From Solen grandis (lineage: Eukaryota > Mollusca > Bivalvia > Adapedonta > Solenidae): 64,000 bases of DNA. Under the pieces are notes generated by a model. That model saw only the letters and a list, made by a program, of their open reading frames with translations, did not search any database and was not told where the DNA came from. Where the stretch lies: the NCBI GenBank assembly GCA_021229015.1, contig CM037782.1, positions 45,139,040 to 45,203,039 on the forward strand. The letters are read 5' to 3'. A program made the position numbers and the translations under genes. Shown here piece after piece: positions 33,510 through 46,653 of the stretch (position 1 is its first letter; every line of letters starts with the position of its first letter).

Positions 33510-35445
33510 GATAAAGACCTTTGGCCAAAACATAAATTAAAATAGTTGAAAAGAAAATATATTTAAATCAATAGATTAAGCAATAGTCATATTGCTTATT
33601 CTTATTTAATTGCAGGTGTTTATTTTGCCACATGACTACCGCATGAGAAAATGGGACTACATGTATGAGGAAAATAAAACAAGTTGCCAACCGTGCAAAT
33701 ACTTCTAAGATAAAAATGGAAAAACATTGATGTTAGAAAAGTATTTTTGATTCAGCATTCCACGTATCTAGCTGTGAGAAAATCGTGGTCGATTTTCTTG
33801 ATAGCAGTAATTTTCTTCTGCGCAAGTACAGATGTAAATGTGAAGTACTCCTGTCACAAGAAAATGCAACGGAAATTAATCAAAACACATATTCATTTCA
33901 TTTTGATGGAAATATCTTTCGAAGCACGCGAACTGTCTATGTGAAATCATATTTTGTTTTCCCTATCCATAAATATTCGTCACACTCGTGAGAGGAGCAC
34001 ATAAACATACAGATCATATTCAATCTGTTATTCCTTCTCATGAAGAACATATTAAGTGAGCATATAATATAAATTTAAACGTAAGTTTTGATATATAGAT
34101 ATCATTCATAGCAAACCCGAGGTGAGAGATAAATTAAATAAATAATATATTAGAGAGAAAAAAGTAACATGTAATACAACAAAACACAAACATGATTTCA
34201 GATTTATGATATGGGTTGCTAGACAGTACTGACATTCACATTAACACATTATATATACACATGTTTCTAGTGCGATATATATATATATATATATGGTTTA
34301 ACAATGGTATGCTAATATTTGAGTATGAAATTAAAGCAGTAATCCATTACATAATCTCTTATATCAAGAGTTGTTAAACCAGTTAATTTTTCGCGGGTCA
34401 CTGAGAGGATTTTTCCTATCACTTTTAGATGTATCTCGCTCGATAACGGATGGATGGCTATATGCGGAATAATATCATTTATCAACAAAAAAAAGACACA
34501 TAAATGATAAACTATGAACAATGTTAGGCATACAGTGAGAATAATACTCGTGTGTATCTCGTCTGTTTTTTTTGGAAGAAAAAAAATCGAAGTATTGTCA
34601 CCACTCTGGTTTCGTTGTCGTGAAAAACTTTAACCTTGGCCATATAATTTCTAATCTATTAAACCCTCGGTTATCAAACTTCACATATTTGTTTACTATC
34701 ACAAAGGCTACATTCCCATCAAAGGCTATAACACTTAGGTCCATATTGACCAAATTTATCTCCCTTTCAAAAATACAGTTAAAAAACTATAATCTTGGCC
34801 ATAACATCTAATCCGTAAACCGTCGGTCATAAAGCCTCACATATTTGTTCACTCAGAGAAGGGTAACATTCTCACACCGGGTCTAAAGTCCATTTTGACC
34901 ATATTTATCTCCCTTTTTGAAAAATAATATTTCAGTACAAAACTTTGACATTGGTCATAAATTCTTAACTATTTAACCGTATGTCTTCAAACTTAACATA
35001 CTTATACACTATCACAAAAGCTACATTTTCATTAAGGGCCATAATTATTCTGTCCATTTTGACCAAATTTATCTCTCAATTTTAAAAGAAACAACAAAAC
35101 AAACAGACAAGCATTAGTATCCGCATGCGGTGCTCTTGTTTTATTTGAATTCGTTGATTTTTAAATATCTCCAGATTAAACGCTGTACCGATAACATTTT
35201 TGAAACTGCCTGAATTTAAATTGATGTCTTGAAATTTTCAACGGGTAAATACTGCATATTTGTGACTCTTAATAACAATACAGTTATTCCTTAAAGTCGA
35301 TGCATGGGTGGATATGTTGGAACATATTTCCCATTAAGCACCATTGCAAGGATTGGCAATTCCGAAATTTTACCTCATACTCTCCTAAAATTAATAATTG
35401 AGAAAATTCTTTCTTCCGCCCGCCTGTCCTTCAGTCCATAATTCA
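33510..35445. repeat. paralogous block P, copy 2
   Basis: Matches block P copy 1 in order: AGGTGTTTATTTTGCCACAT and GAGAAAATGGGACTACATGT (33613-33665), ACGTATCTAGCTGTGA (33760), AAATGATAAACTATGAACAA (34502) and ATGTTGGAACATATTTCCC (35313). Here the start is open (RMRKWDYMYEENKTSC as read, after a TTGCAG acceptor-like site) and a hydrophobic stretch SIFLIAVIFFCAS follows at about 33790. This hints that the block descends from a gene with a short exon, but no complete frame remains. It carries an insert at 34590-35140 absent from copy 1. Confidence 0.65.
34590..35140 (-). repeat. modular dispersed repeat, three ~170-bp modules
   Basis: Modules share CCTTGGCCATA, TCACATATTTGTTTACTATC and GACCAAATTTATCTCCCTTT. 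The end is AACAAACAGACAAGCATTAG then TATCCGCATGCGGTGCTCTT. The orientation assignment is arbitrary. Confidence 0.75.
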
Positions 35446-36730
35446 AAGCCAATTAAGCAGGCTTGAATATTTCATATTGACTGAACAGTTGTGGACAATT
35501 TGAACCGTTGACAGTTGCATATAATTACATTTGCATGTTCTCGTATGTCATTGAGAAGGAAGTGAAATTGCTAAGTGATATTTTTGATTAAGACAGTTCC
35601 ATAAACTGTACCACTAAAACGTTAATTGTTGAACCTATTACGCGTTTCTTCTCTAAAAATTTATTAACAATTTCTTCTACGTAATATTTAAATCACTTAC
35701 TATATTTCATATATTCTGTCATATTAATTATATCCCACTTTTAGTACAAATGCACAAAGTGCTAAGCTGTTTCTAATTTGAATTTATTAATGTCCTCCTC
35801 ATAGAGATGTTATCTTTTGTTCTTTTGAGACAATTGCTTCATGTTTTCAGAAAGCTGTCATTATCCGCCACTGATCATTCATGATAAAGATGGATAAATT
35901 GTGTTCAACTCGTGTGATTGTATCACTCTTTGAAATAGGCGACCCATTTCTCGTTGACTTGTAGACATCCTTTCGCTTCAAGGATTTTAAAACTTGATTG
36001 AAAGTAACGTCATATAATTATTCGTGCTCTTGAAATCAGCACAGATATCAAATAGCAAGAGGAGTTGGCATGTACCATGATCTTCGACTTCAGAAGACCG
36101 CAAGAGGCAAATACACATGTCATCTTTAACCCAGTACCTCACGTATATTTATATACAACTTAATGATTTAATGAAAATTAAATTAATTGAACTTTAAATG
36201 GTATATTAAATTTTATATGAAACAATCGAATTTTCTTTACGCGCAGACTGGTATGATTGTACTGTTTTTAAGTAATCAGAAGAGGTCCTAGAGCTGTCTG
36301 ATCTGGGTCTGTTCTGTTTTCCAAGCCGTTATAACAAAGTGTGAAGTTTTTTTGCATATTGTTAATGTTCACTTTTGCAAGACATGTATTTCGTAATTCG
36401 TAAGAAAAGTTGAAATAAAAAGGGGGATATTATTTTAATACGAAAGAGTATTCAAATTGATTATTTAGATACACACTGAAATAAATCGTCACACAGGCTG
36501 CCTCAGTTATACCAAAATACTTTGTTTTTCAGTAGTGTTTATGCTATCTAGATTTTGCTCGATGTATTCATGTAATGAACTTGGGTGCATAATAAGAATG
36601 TATTTTGATACAAAGACACGCCGTTTAAATGTTTACGGGGATTCGTATGAGCAAGCTTAAGGTTTAATGTCCCCTCCTACTCTTTATTCTATTAAACACA
36701 TTTGCTTGTTTTTAAGTAGCTCAATATACG
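35446..36730. other. non-coding stretch, nothing recognised
   Basis: AT-rich without repeats or a coding signal that I can support. Confidence 0.5.
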
Positions 36731-36734
36731 CTAT

Positions 36735-37045
36735 GTATTGTGGCCGGAAGATTAGAGCTTTCGGCCCAGAATCGGGAGGTCGTGAGTTTAATCCATGACC
36801 GGAACATACTATTAAAATAGTAGTCATAGAAATGGTACTGGAATAGCTTCCCTTCTTTTTGCTCATCATATAGGGGTAGTTCCAGGACTGGTTGTCCTGG
36901 TGTCAGGATAATGTGACTTGCTGTGGTATTATGGCACATGTTCATGGCATGATATTGCACTGTGACAGCATTTGTAGACAAAGAAGTATTGTCGGTGAGA
37001 CGTTTGATCTAAGTAAACAAAAACAAACAAGCCCAAAATGCTTAA
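36735..37045 (+). mobile_element. SINE family B, tRNA-like head present
   Basis: Head GTATTGTGGCCGGAAGATTA and GGTCGTGAGTTTAATCC give degenerate boxes A and B. The body contains TTCCAGGACTGGTTGTCCTG, GTGTCAGGATAATGTGAC and GCATGATATTGCACTGTGAC, and the end is AAACAAAAACAAACAAG. It is the reverse complement of 29938-30200. Open frames on both strands inside it are not genes. Confidence 0.78.
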
Positions 37046-37989
37046 CGTTCAGAAAGACCCTGCGTGACTCATATCTCACAAGTACGGTATATACATTGCC
37101 TTCCTTGATATACCTCGGTATTTAACTATTTTTCAACCATTATTTCAACAAAAAATAATATAACGAAAACACAAACCCTAACCCTAACGAAGAAGACAAC
37201 ACAGTTTAAAAGTTATAAGACACCTTGAACAGTTCACGTGTCCTTTACGTCATTTTATAAAATATGTATCAGTTCATTGCTCAAAACATACTGGCACACG
37301 TGTTCAGTCAGTATGAACGAATTAGAAATGTAACAAGATCTCGCTGGCTCATCTTATAATAGCAAAGTGAAAGGAATTTCAATAGGTCAGAGCAATTAAT
37401 ATATATTTTTTGTCAACAACCATTAAAATGTGTGATACGCTCTACAGAAAAGATATAGTACATAATTATATAACATAAATTTTACTTTATTAAATTAGAT
37501 CGTTATTAGATTGAATAAAAATGTCCTACATATGTGTATGCTCTCCTTTTAAGTATAAGTGAATCATTGAATATGCCTATAAATGTGTGTGTGGATTTGT
37601 GTGTGTATAGAGGTACAAGTATACGTGTATCTGTGCGAGATAATACATTATCACATTATATATTTATTCATTTCTGTCCAAAGGTAATTGTTTGATTTCA
37701 AAACTCATTATAAACAAAAACATAAAAAAAAATCAAATATTGGCTGTGTCATATCAACGTATGTTATGATACCTTATCGTTTTTGTGTAAACTTATGAAA
37801 AGCTGTTTGTTCCTTTTGTTCTTTTGTTTAATATGTTCATTTGCTTGTTTATCCTTTGTATGTTTTTAAATAAATCAAAACCGAGTACATTGTATGCAGA
37901 CAAATATCTTATGCTCAACACATCTGAATGTGACATTTTTATCATAATAGATCATGTCACGAAAAAAGTTTACTTAAAGAAAAATCCTT
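37046..37989. other. non-coding stretch
   Basis: Contains AAACCCTAACCCTAACG at about 37174 (two and a half telomere-like units, too short to be meaningful) and AT-rich DNA. Nothing else recognised. Confidence 0.5.
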
Positions 37990-40900
37990 ATGACTAACCT
38001 TATATTTTCTCTTACAATTGCCGTGGTCAAAATAAATTATCAAAATAGAGTAGGTGTTTTTAATTTATTTAAAGAGAAAAATGTCGATATACTTTGTCTA
38101 CAAGAAACACACTTTACTCAAAACTTAGAAAAAAGTATCTACAACGAATGGGAGGGAAATTGTTACTATAGCCACGGAACATCGAATGCAAAAGGAGTGT
38201 CAATATCCTTTAGGAAAAATTAAAATATTAAAATAATAATTGAAAAAAAAAAGATCATATTGGAAACGTATTAATCTTAGAATTGCTGTATAATAATGAT
38301 ATTAAATTTGTTTTAACCATTATATATGCTCCGAAAACGGATTGTCCATTTTTTTTTTCAACACTTGTTTATTATGCTTGACTCATTTGAGACAAAAGAT
38401 TCGCACATTATTGTCGGAAATTGATATTTAGTATCAAATCCTGAAATTGATTATAATAACTACAAATCTATAAAACATAATGTTAAGGCAAGAAATAAAC
38501 TTTTATCACTTATTGAGGAAAGAAATTTAAAAGATCCATTCAGAGAACTCCATAACAAAGCAAAGAAATACACATGGCGAAGACTGACTCCTTTACAGCA
38601 AGGTAGATTGGATTTCTTTCTGATAACCAATAACCTTATCATTTAATTAAGAAATTGAAACATTGATATAACTTACAAATAAGATCATTCTATGATATAC
38701 TTAGAATTATGTTTTTCAAAAATTAGTCACGGGAAAGGTTTATGGAAACTTTATAATGCCTTATTAAATGATATCAATTATGTAAATTGTATAAACAAAA
38801 AATAGATGAAGTTATACAACAATATTGTTTACCAGTATATAATATAGATAATATAGATCTAATAGACAAAGAAAGCATTGAATTTGTAATTAATGATCAA
38901 TTATTTTTAGAGACATTGTTAATGGAAAAACGTGGTAAAACCATATCAACTTCAAGTTTCAAAGCAAAAGAAAAACAAAATAAGGAAAAAGAATCGAAAG
39001 AAGAAATTCTAAAACTAGAACCAAATTTAACAGTGGAAAATAAAGAGAGACTTGAATATTTACGAAATGAACTCATTGTATTAAGAAATAATAAAATTAA
39101 AGGCTCGATTATTAGAGCAAGAGCACAATGGATTGGAAAAGGAGAAAAATGCAATTAATTATTTCTGTAATTTAGAGAAAATTCATAATGAAAACAAAAC
39201 GATCCCATTCATCAAACGGGATGATGGTACAATTATCTCTGATAATAAGGACATTTTAAAAGAAGCTCAACTGTTTTATGAAATTCTATATAGTTGCAAC
39301 TCAAACACAAGGGAATTTAATATACACAATGAATTAAAAGACTTTGATATCAGAAAATAAACAAAAGACGAAGCAGACAAATTAGATGGTCTTTTAACTT
39401 ACAAGGAAGTCACAAATACACTTAAGAACATGAGTAATGACAAAAGTCCTGGACCTGATGGATTCAGTTCCATTTTTGTAAAGTTTCTGGAACAAACTTG
39501 GACATTTTGTGCTTAGATAAATAAATTTTGCCTTTAAGAATAATTCATTTTCAAGAAATATCAAAATGGGAATTATAAATTGCACACCAAAAGAAAATAA
39601 ACCAAAACATTTTTTTAAAGAAATTTAAGACCGATCACTCTTCTAAATGTGTTATATAAAATTGCATCAGGAACAATTGCTAATAGGTTAAAACAAGTTT
39701 TAAACTCACTTATATCATCAAACTGGATTCATTAAAGGTAGATATATTGGTGACAACACAAGATTATTGTATGATGTCATGAAATATACGGAAGACAATA
39801 ATATTCCTGGTTTAGTTATGTTTATTGATTTTGAGAAAGCCTTTGATTCGGTTCCATTTAAATTTATAGAACAAAAATTATCGTTTTTCAATATAAATGA
39901 TTCTTTTCGTAAATGGATTAATCTATTATGATTTGATACAGAGACAAGTGTTCAAATTAATGGGTTTCTGTCTGAATTCTTCACAATTAAAAGGGGCTGT
40001 CGGCAAGGAGTTCCGATATCTTCTTATATCTTTATTCTCTGTGCTGAAATTTTAACAATTAAAATAAGAAACAGTAAAGATATAAACGGTATACTAACTG
40101 ATGGAAATGAGTATAAACTATCACAGTTTGCAGATGAAACATATTTACTTTTAGACGGTACGGAGAAAACATTAAATGCAGATTTAGATTTACTAAATGA
40201 ATTCTTCTTCTTCTCTCGTTTAAGAGCAAATTATGATAAAACAAAAGTTGTAGGGATTGGTTCTCTCAAATATAGTACACGATCAATTAAAACAAGGTGA
40301 AAACTAAATTGGGGAGAAACACAATTCAAATTATTAGGTTTAATTTTTGACGTAGATTTAGATAAAATTGAAGCTCTTAACTTTAAAACTAAATTATCAA
40401 AAGCAAGAAAGTATGTTAATCACTGGAAAAGAAGAGTTTTATCCCCACTAGGGAAAATCACTGTCATAAAATCTCTTATACTTCCTCTATTTACACATTT
40501 ATTTGTCAGTCTGCCAACTCCAAGTCAAGTTTTATGAGATCATTGAATACTCTTTTATATGAGTATATCTGGGATGGGAAATCTAAAATAAAAAGCACTA
40601 GTCTTACAAAACCATATAAAGATGGTGGACTAAAAATGATCAATTAAGTAAGTTATGAACGTAGTCTAAAAATCAAATGGTTAAGAAAATATTGTATTCA
40701 GAATGACAGCAAATGTTATACACTGTTAAAATCGTTACTTGACATAGGTAAATTATTTAACACGGGAAAATTGTATTGCGAAATAATTATAAAAAAAGAT
40801 TACGAACAAATTTTGGATTGATGTTATTAGATCATTTATGCACTATATTGACAAAGTATACATTGATGACTTAGATAAGTTTATTCATATGCCATTGTTC

Positions 40901-41660
40901 TATTTTTTTTTTACATGTAAAAAACATATATTTTTACCAGTACTTTGTAATAGAGGAATAAGATTAGTAAAAGATTTATTAGATGTCTCAGGAAAATTTG
41001 TAGATTTCAAATGCCTTGAATTGATTACTGGGACAAAAATAAATGTCATGTACTTACTTAGATTAAAAAGTGCCATTATAACCTACATTAAGAAAAATAA
41101 CATACATCTTAAAAATTATAAAAACGACATACAACAAGTAGAGAAAATAATAAAAGTTAAGAAGACTTGATATAAACTGGGAAGTTATATATACTTATAC
41201 TTTTAAATGCACTAGTGATACTTATACTCAGAGGTTACAAACAAGAATAGCACACAGAATATTAGGCACAAACTCTCTTTTGTATAAAATGAATCTTAGT
41301 GAAAACCACTTATGCACATTTTTCAATAAACAAGAAGAAACTTTAATTCATCTTTTTTGGGAGTGTATTAAAATAAAACCAATTTTGGAATACTTAATAT
41401 GTAAGATTAAGAAGTTTGATTCAGATATCAATATTGATAGCTCATTTATGATATTAGGATCGTGGAAAAAAGACAACAAGTATGATTTGTTTTTAGAAGT
41501 AAAAAAAATACATCTATTTAAACAAAATGAAAAATGTGATACCAACACAACAGGCTCTTAACAATACTTTAAAATCAACAATAGACATATTCAAATATAC
41601 CAAATACAGCGAATCTGAGCATGTTAGATGGGCTGTTGTAAGTTCAGTACTAGATTAATC
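37990..41660 (+). pseudogene. Tx1/L1-like non-LTR retrotransposon ORF2 (endonuclease + reverse transcriptase), degraded
   Basis: The most complete LINE in the window. Order as read: AP endonuclease (NVDILCLQETHF, NCYYSHGTSNAKGVSISF) at 37990-38223; a Lys/Glu-rich linker at 38787-39158 ending RARAQWIGKGEKC; RT motifs DKSPGPDGFSS at 39440, RPITLLNVLYKIASGTIANR at 39629, FIDFEKAFDSV at 39821 and RQGVPISSYIF at 40000; the D-D box reads QFADETYLLLDG at 40125. The C-terminal region continues to about 41650. At least several stops and shifts break it, and the second catalytic Asp is Glu. No ORF1 is seen upstream, so it may be 5'-truncated. A 3' UTR-like stretch runs on towards 42100. Confidence 0.88.
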
Positions 41661-42997
41661 ACATATCAGTCAAATAAGTAAAACATGAATTAGCCTGCAA
41701 GAGTACAAATGAAATTATCTCTTTATTAGTTTCTTTCCTTTTAATTTTGTTTTCTTCTAATTCGAGTAGTTATTCTTTATATATAAATAGACATTGTATG
41801 TATATGTGTGCGTATATGTATATATTTGCGCACAGGCACATGTAAAAATCATATATTTTGATATAATATATTGATATTATATAGAAAAATAAGGTAATTT
41901 AGAAAAAAGTGAGAAGACGTTCAATAGAGAATGACTATCCAATAGACCGACCTCATCAGTTAATACATACATGTATACATATATATTTTACTCATGATAC
42001 AATCACATGTATGATGCGCTTTATATTTTTGTAGGTAGGAGTTTATTGTTTTGATTAATATACATAAGATTGTGGAGTTTAAATATTAGTATAATAATAT
42101 GTAATCACAGATGGCCATTGGCTTAGAATTTGATTTTTAACTATATGTGTGTATGACGTCTACCAATACCCATCTACAGACGCATGGTCACCAATGCAAC
42201 CATCAAAATGGGTCGTTTCCCCTCAGCACGCAATAGCGTGACGAACGGTATTGAAACTATATTTAGAAGTATAAAAGCTTTATTTACTAAATTAGATTTT
42301 CTTTTTCCATTTGCTGTCATTGATCACATTCACCGTTCGCGCATACTCTCACTTGGCTGAAATAATAAGATACACCAGCAGATGTTGCTTCATACCCATT
42401 GTTTCATTTGTAAAATTTGTCGACAAAAGAAATAATGGAATGGATATTTTCAATGAAAATTAATTTTTCAAGCAGAAGATAAATTCCAGGCTTGACGAAG
42501 CTGAAATTATATATTTTCTAGTTTAATTTTTAAAACACATGCTACCATTTTCAAATAAGATACAATTTCTGACATCAAAGCGAAAATTTCAATGGATAAA
42601 GAAGAGAGTTTGCTTCTGAATGGGTAATCAAACTTTGATTTGTAACGTGAATACGTTAATCTGACATTAAACCATTTGTTCATTAAGCAGAAGATTTGAT
42701 CAACGATTTTTACCCCGCACGAAAATCGTTGATAACATACACCTCAAGTTTTCTAGAACATGAAAAATGTACCCACGAAATTCCCTTCAGTACATAATCG
42801 ACGTTATTTAATGTCAACGAAAAATAATGATCTTGCAAAATTATATTGAACTTGCTTAAGTTTACCAAAAACTATTTTGATATACACTATAACTGATTTT
42901 CTTCTTCGCTTGACTCTATGTCCTGGTCATATACCGAATTTCCTAACATTACTTTATGCTTTTTTTCCTAAATTGTGATTTTACATGACAATTTGCA
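41661..42997. other. LINE 3' flank and non-coding stretch
   Basis: 41661-42100 is probably the LINE 3' UTR (T-rich, TATATGTG tracts, resembling 22900-23330). Beyond that nothing is recognised. Confidence 0.45.
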
Positions 42998-43245
42998 TTT
43001 ATATAGACGATACGTTTGTAAAAGTGGATTTATATAGACGATACGTTTGTTAAAGTGGATTTATATAGACGATACGTTTGTAAGAGTGGATTTATATAGA
43101 CGATACGTTTGTAAAAGTGGATTTATATAGACGAAACGTTTGTAAAAGTGGATTTATATAGACGATACGTTTGTAAAAGTGGATTTATATAGACGAAACG
43201 TTTGTAAAAGTGGATTTATATAGACGATACGTTTGTTAAAGTGGA
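42998..43245. repeat. 31-bp minisatellite, 8 copies
   Basis: The unit is ATTTATATAGACGATACGTT then TGTAAAAGTGG. Variants are GACGAAACG and TTGTTAAAG; copies are nearly identical, suggesting recent expansion. Confidence 0.95.
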
Positions 43246-43720
43246 TATTAAATATGATGAAATACTCTGTTATCTACATCCTATAGAGTGATAATATATA
43301 TCTGCCGAGACTACATTTTTTTACTTAAATAAAGAAAATGTAGCAGCAGTTACATAGAATAAATAGGAAATTTGTTTATTTTGAGCGGACATGGTTAATA
43401 TTTCATCTCGAAGTGATACAATTTTCACATTTTAACTTAACTGAAACATGCCTTCGTTAGGTTTAATGTAGTTTCTTTATGAAATCTGTGCTGTCGATAG
43501 GCGGACCTTACAGCAAGTATAACCAAGGAAATGTTGAAACTTTTATTCCAAATGGTAAGAACTGAAATTACACAAACGAACATGCCCTTACTTGAAATAC
43601 ACATAAATGCGTACAAAGAGGATTGCATGGATTAACATATCAAATATAAGTTTACAAACAATCATATCAAAGAATACAAACTTACAGCAATGTGCTTTTT
43701 GATGCAAAAACTAGCTGATT

Positions 43721-43927
43721 ATGTTTAGCGCGGGAGATTCTGTACTGGAGGTTAATGGTGGTAGTTGCAATAAGGGAAGTAACCCAGAAAACCTGTATAC
43801 TACAAAGTATATCTTCTCGTATACCGTAAGTGTGACAGCACAAAATCAAAGCGCTGAAGGCACTGAAGTTGTGTGTGTCTCAAATGGAAGAGGATTTGAT
43901 GAGCTGCAGATATGCAGTGTAACTTAG
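43721..43927 (+). CDS. possible terminal exon, Ig-like domain end
   Basis: A 68-codon frame with base usage less AT-rich than its surroundings. TTATGTTTAG just before CGCGGGAG could be an acceptor, or translation could start at the ATG at 43721. The product contains FSYTVSVTAQNQSAEGTEVV then CVSNGRG; a beta-strand pattern ending in a V-x-C resembles the last strands of an Ig-like domain. No partner exons were found upstream, and a 100-N gap lies 2.6 kb downstream. Function unknown. Confidence 0.3.
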   Translation: MFSAGDSVLEVNGGSCNKGSNPENLYTTKYIFSYTVSVTAQNQSAEGTEVVCVSNGRGFDELQICSVT

Positions 43928-45519
43928 TATTTGGCAAATGTCAAACTTATATTAAAATGATAAACGATTGTTCAGTGTAGGCTTTAGAAATAGGGAGAGT
44001 AAGAGTGACGATGTGCCAACTGTTAACTTTCTGATGAAACAAATGGTGCATTCATCTTTAATTTCTTGTAATGACCATGTTAACGCAACGTTAAAGCGGG
44101 ATTATTTGCATTGCGTTAAAATTTGACCCCCGTTTGTAAAGTTACTTTAATAAACAAAAGAAATGCGACAATACAGCTCTATCATAGACGTAATCTGTGT
44201 CCTTAGTAAGTTATGATAGCAGATGTATAGAGGTATCAGCCATTCCATAGAGTAACAAATAACCCCTGGAGGTATCTTGATGTATCTGAGATAGCTTGAA
44301 GTGATTCTTAGTAAGTTATGCAGATTTGTATTGGAATTCAAGCTTTGTATTACTCTATATGGACTATTGTAACACCACTAAATAACCCAAACCTGCACAT
44401 CTACCATCCGCATGGTAAACTACGTCACACACAACTAAAAATCAGGGCAACTAGTAAATACTTGTCTGCTGCATATTATACACACTACATTCCTATATAA
44501 GTAGCTTTCCTGTTTAGTGCAAACACCATTTACTTTGATCTAGAAATAGCGCTCGTGAATCTGTATTGTCATTTTGAAAATTTAGGTAGCAGGTACCTTC
44601 TACTCAAGGACCTATAAAACAAAGATTGGCAACTAGTCTAAATCTCACAAAAGCACGTAACAAATTGTCCAATTCTCGCAAGTCACGTTTTCAAATATCT
44701 CCTTTTCTAGTGAAGGTATGTGAAAGTAAAGTGTATCTAATGATAGGACAGTACATTTCCATCAAAATGATATCTTTTATATTAGAATAAGTAATAAAAA
44801 AGTTATATGTAAAATAGAAATGTACTTGCTGAAGAGAACAATAAAATGTTCTTATTTTTCTGCTACACTGACTGAATTTAAATCACAATTCAAAATAATT
44901 TTGAAACTAAATCAAGTTGAAAATAATTTCATGTATGGAGAAATGATAATTGTATAATATGGTTAAGTTTCCCTCTGTGATTTTTCAATACTTTTTTGAA
45001 AGTTTGCAAAATTAAGTTATCTCACGTGTGCCTACATGTGCAATATATTTTCCACTGGCTTTTACAGGTGTTTCCTATGTCTGTTAAATAAGTCTTCCAT
45101 TGTTTAAATTCGTTATGTCTGGATCAGCGTCAGAAACCCACAAGCGATCATTCCGTCACTCCATACAACGACCGTGGGATTATTAGCATTTGCTCGTTAT
45201 CGATTATTTAAAAAAAAGCCGCGCCGCTATTCGCAGCCCCACTAGGTAGTGGGGATTTTTGGACAAATAGAAACTCTCGTACTTAACGACACTTAAACAA
45301 ACCTTTACAGACTTACATATTTTAGATCTCCAAATGAAGTGGTTTATGTAAGCAGCATTTTGATTGGTCGACGTACCTCTTATGAATATTCTTATAACGA
45401 TAAAGCGCTAGCCAAGTATCCCACGGCTGACAGATGTAATAGGCAGCCCTGAATATCCGACTCTGTTTCTGGATGCGATGAAAGAAGAAAACTCTGTCCA
45501 CTATTTTACAATTTTACAC
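43928..45519. other. non-coding stretch, nothing recognised
   Basis: A small hairpin CCCCACTAGGTAGTGGGG at 45237-45254. No gene or named repeat. Confidence 0.5.
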
Positions 45520-46050
45520 CATCTCCACTGCGCGATCTTGGTTTGATTCACCGTATATTAAAAAGAACTTCATAAAAAGTATGTGGACAAAGAGAAACAG
45601 GAGAATTTATTTTTCATATCTATTTTATTATGTTTTCTTTTTCTTCAAAGGAAATCCCCAAAACATCATAACACTTAAATAAAACCCCGAAACATCATAG
45701 ACATAGAAATATGTGACATATTACAAATTAAACGAAATGAAAATGAGATAAATATCTTCTTATAAAATGTTTCGTAACGCACAGAAGTAGTTAATAGACC
45801 ATAGAAGTAAGTGTCATGATTCGTCAAGTATAATAAAAATAAAAAAGGGATGTTAACTATAAGTTTCTAGTACATAGGATTGTGTGATGTTAGGAACGGA
45901 TAGTTTGAGGAAAAGATATCGAACCTCATTCAGAGTTGATAATAGATATTCTCCGTTTGTACAGTTCTCGTCAATAATTGTATTTATTTCATTTATATTG
46001 GGGAAAAACAGACAAGACAGCCCTCAACATGAAAAATCTTATGCAAATAG
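45520..46050. repeat. paralogous block Q, copy 2
   Basis: Aligns with 30390-30915: CATCTCCACTGCGCGATC, GGACAAAGAGAAACAGGAGA, GTGTCATGATTCGTCAAG, AGTTTCTAGTACATAGGAT, TAGTTTGAGGAAAAGATATC, CCCTCAACATGAAAAATCTT. Confidence 0.7.
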
Positions 46051-46553
46051 GGATTCATAATTACTTCAGGAAAGTTGTTTTGTTTTGTTTTTTGTTTTTT
46101 TAACATCAGGTTTATTTTGTACTAATTGAGTTGGATGAGTATCTAAATCATGCACTATTCATATTTTCATTAAGGAAATAATATTTTAATGAACACACAT
46201 TTTATTCATGGAAACAAAATTTAAAGATTGATTGAATATGTCACTCGGGATAAACATTGATATTTAAGCAATCATTAAAAAAAAAAAAAATTAAAAAGAA
46301 TTAGATTTTTTAATTATGTTATTTCTAATCATATCCCACTACCTAATTAGAAAGTACCCCCCCCCCCCCTGACAATAACGAGCAAATGATACATGTTACG
46401 TTATATCGTAAAGACAAAAATATGTTCAACATAGGTGTGGTATAGAATGAAGTCGGTAACATTATCTTTGTATCGAATTATACACTGTTTTTACACCAAG
46501 GTCACTTTTTACCAGATTAAAAAGAAATATAAAACCTGGAATATCATCATTGT

Positions 46554-46653
46554 NNNNNNNNNNNNNNNNNNNNNNNNNNNNNNNNNNNNNNNNNNNNNNN
46601 NNNNNNNNNNNNNNNNNNNNNNNNNNNNNNNNNNNNNNNNNNNNNNNNNNNNN
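46554..46653. other. assembly gap of exactly 100 N
   Basis: A fixed-length N run indicates a scaffold join of unknown true size. It sits at the left edge of the ~450-bp satellite, a likely cause of the break. Confidence 0.98.

Noticed and set aside
36684..36981. Minus-strand open frames of 61 and 86 codons
   Set aside because: They lie within a family B SINE.
37174..37190. Interstitial telomere repeat AACCCTAACCCTAAC
   Set aside because: Only about two and a half units; expected by chance or trivial.
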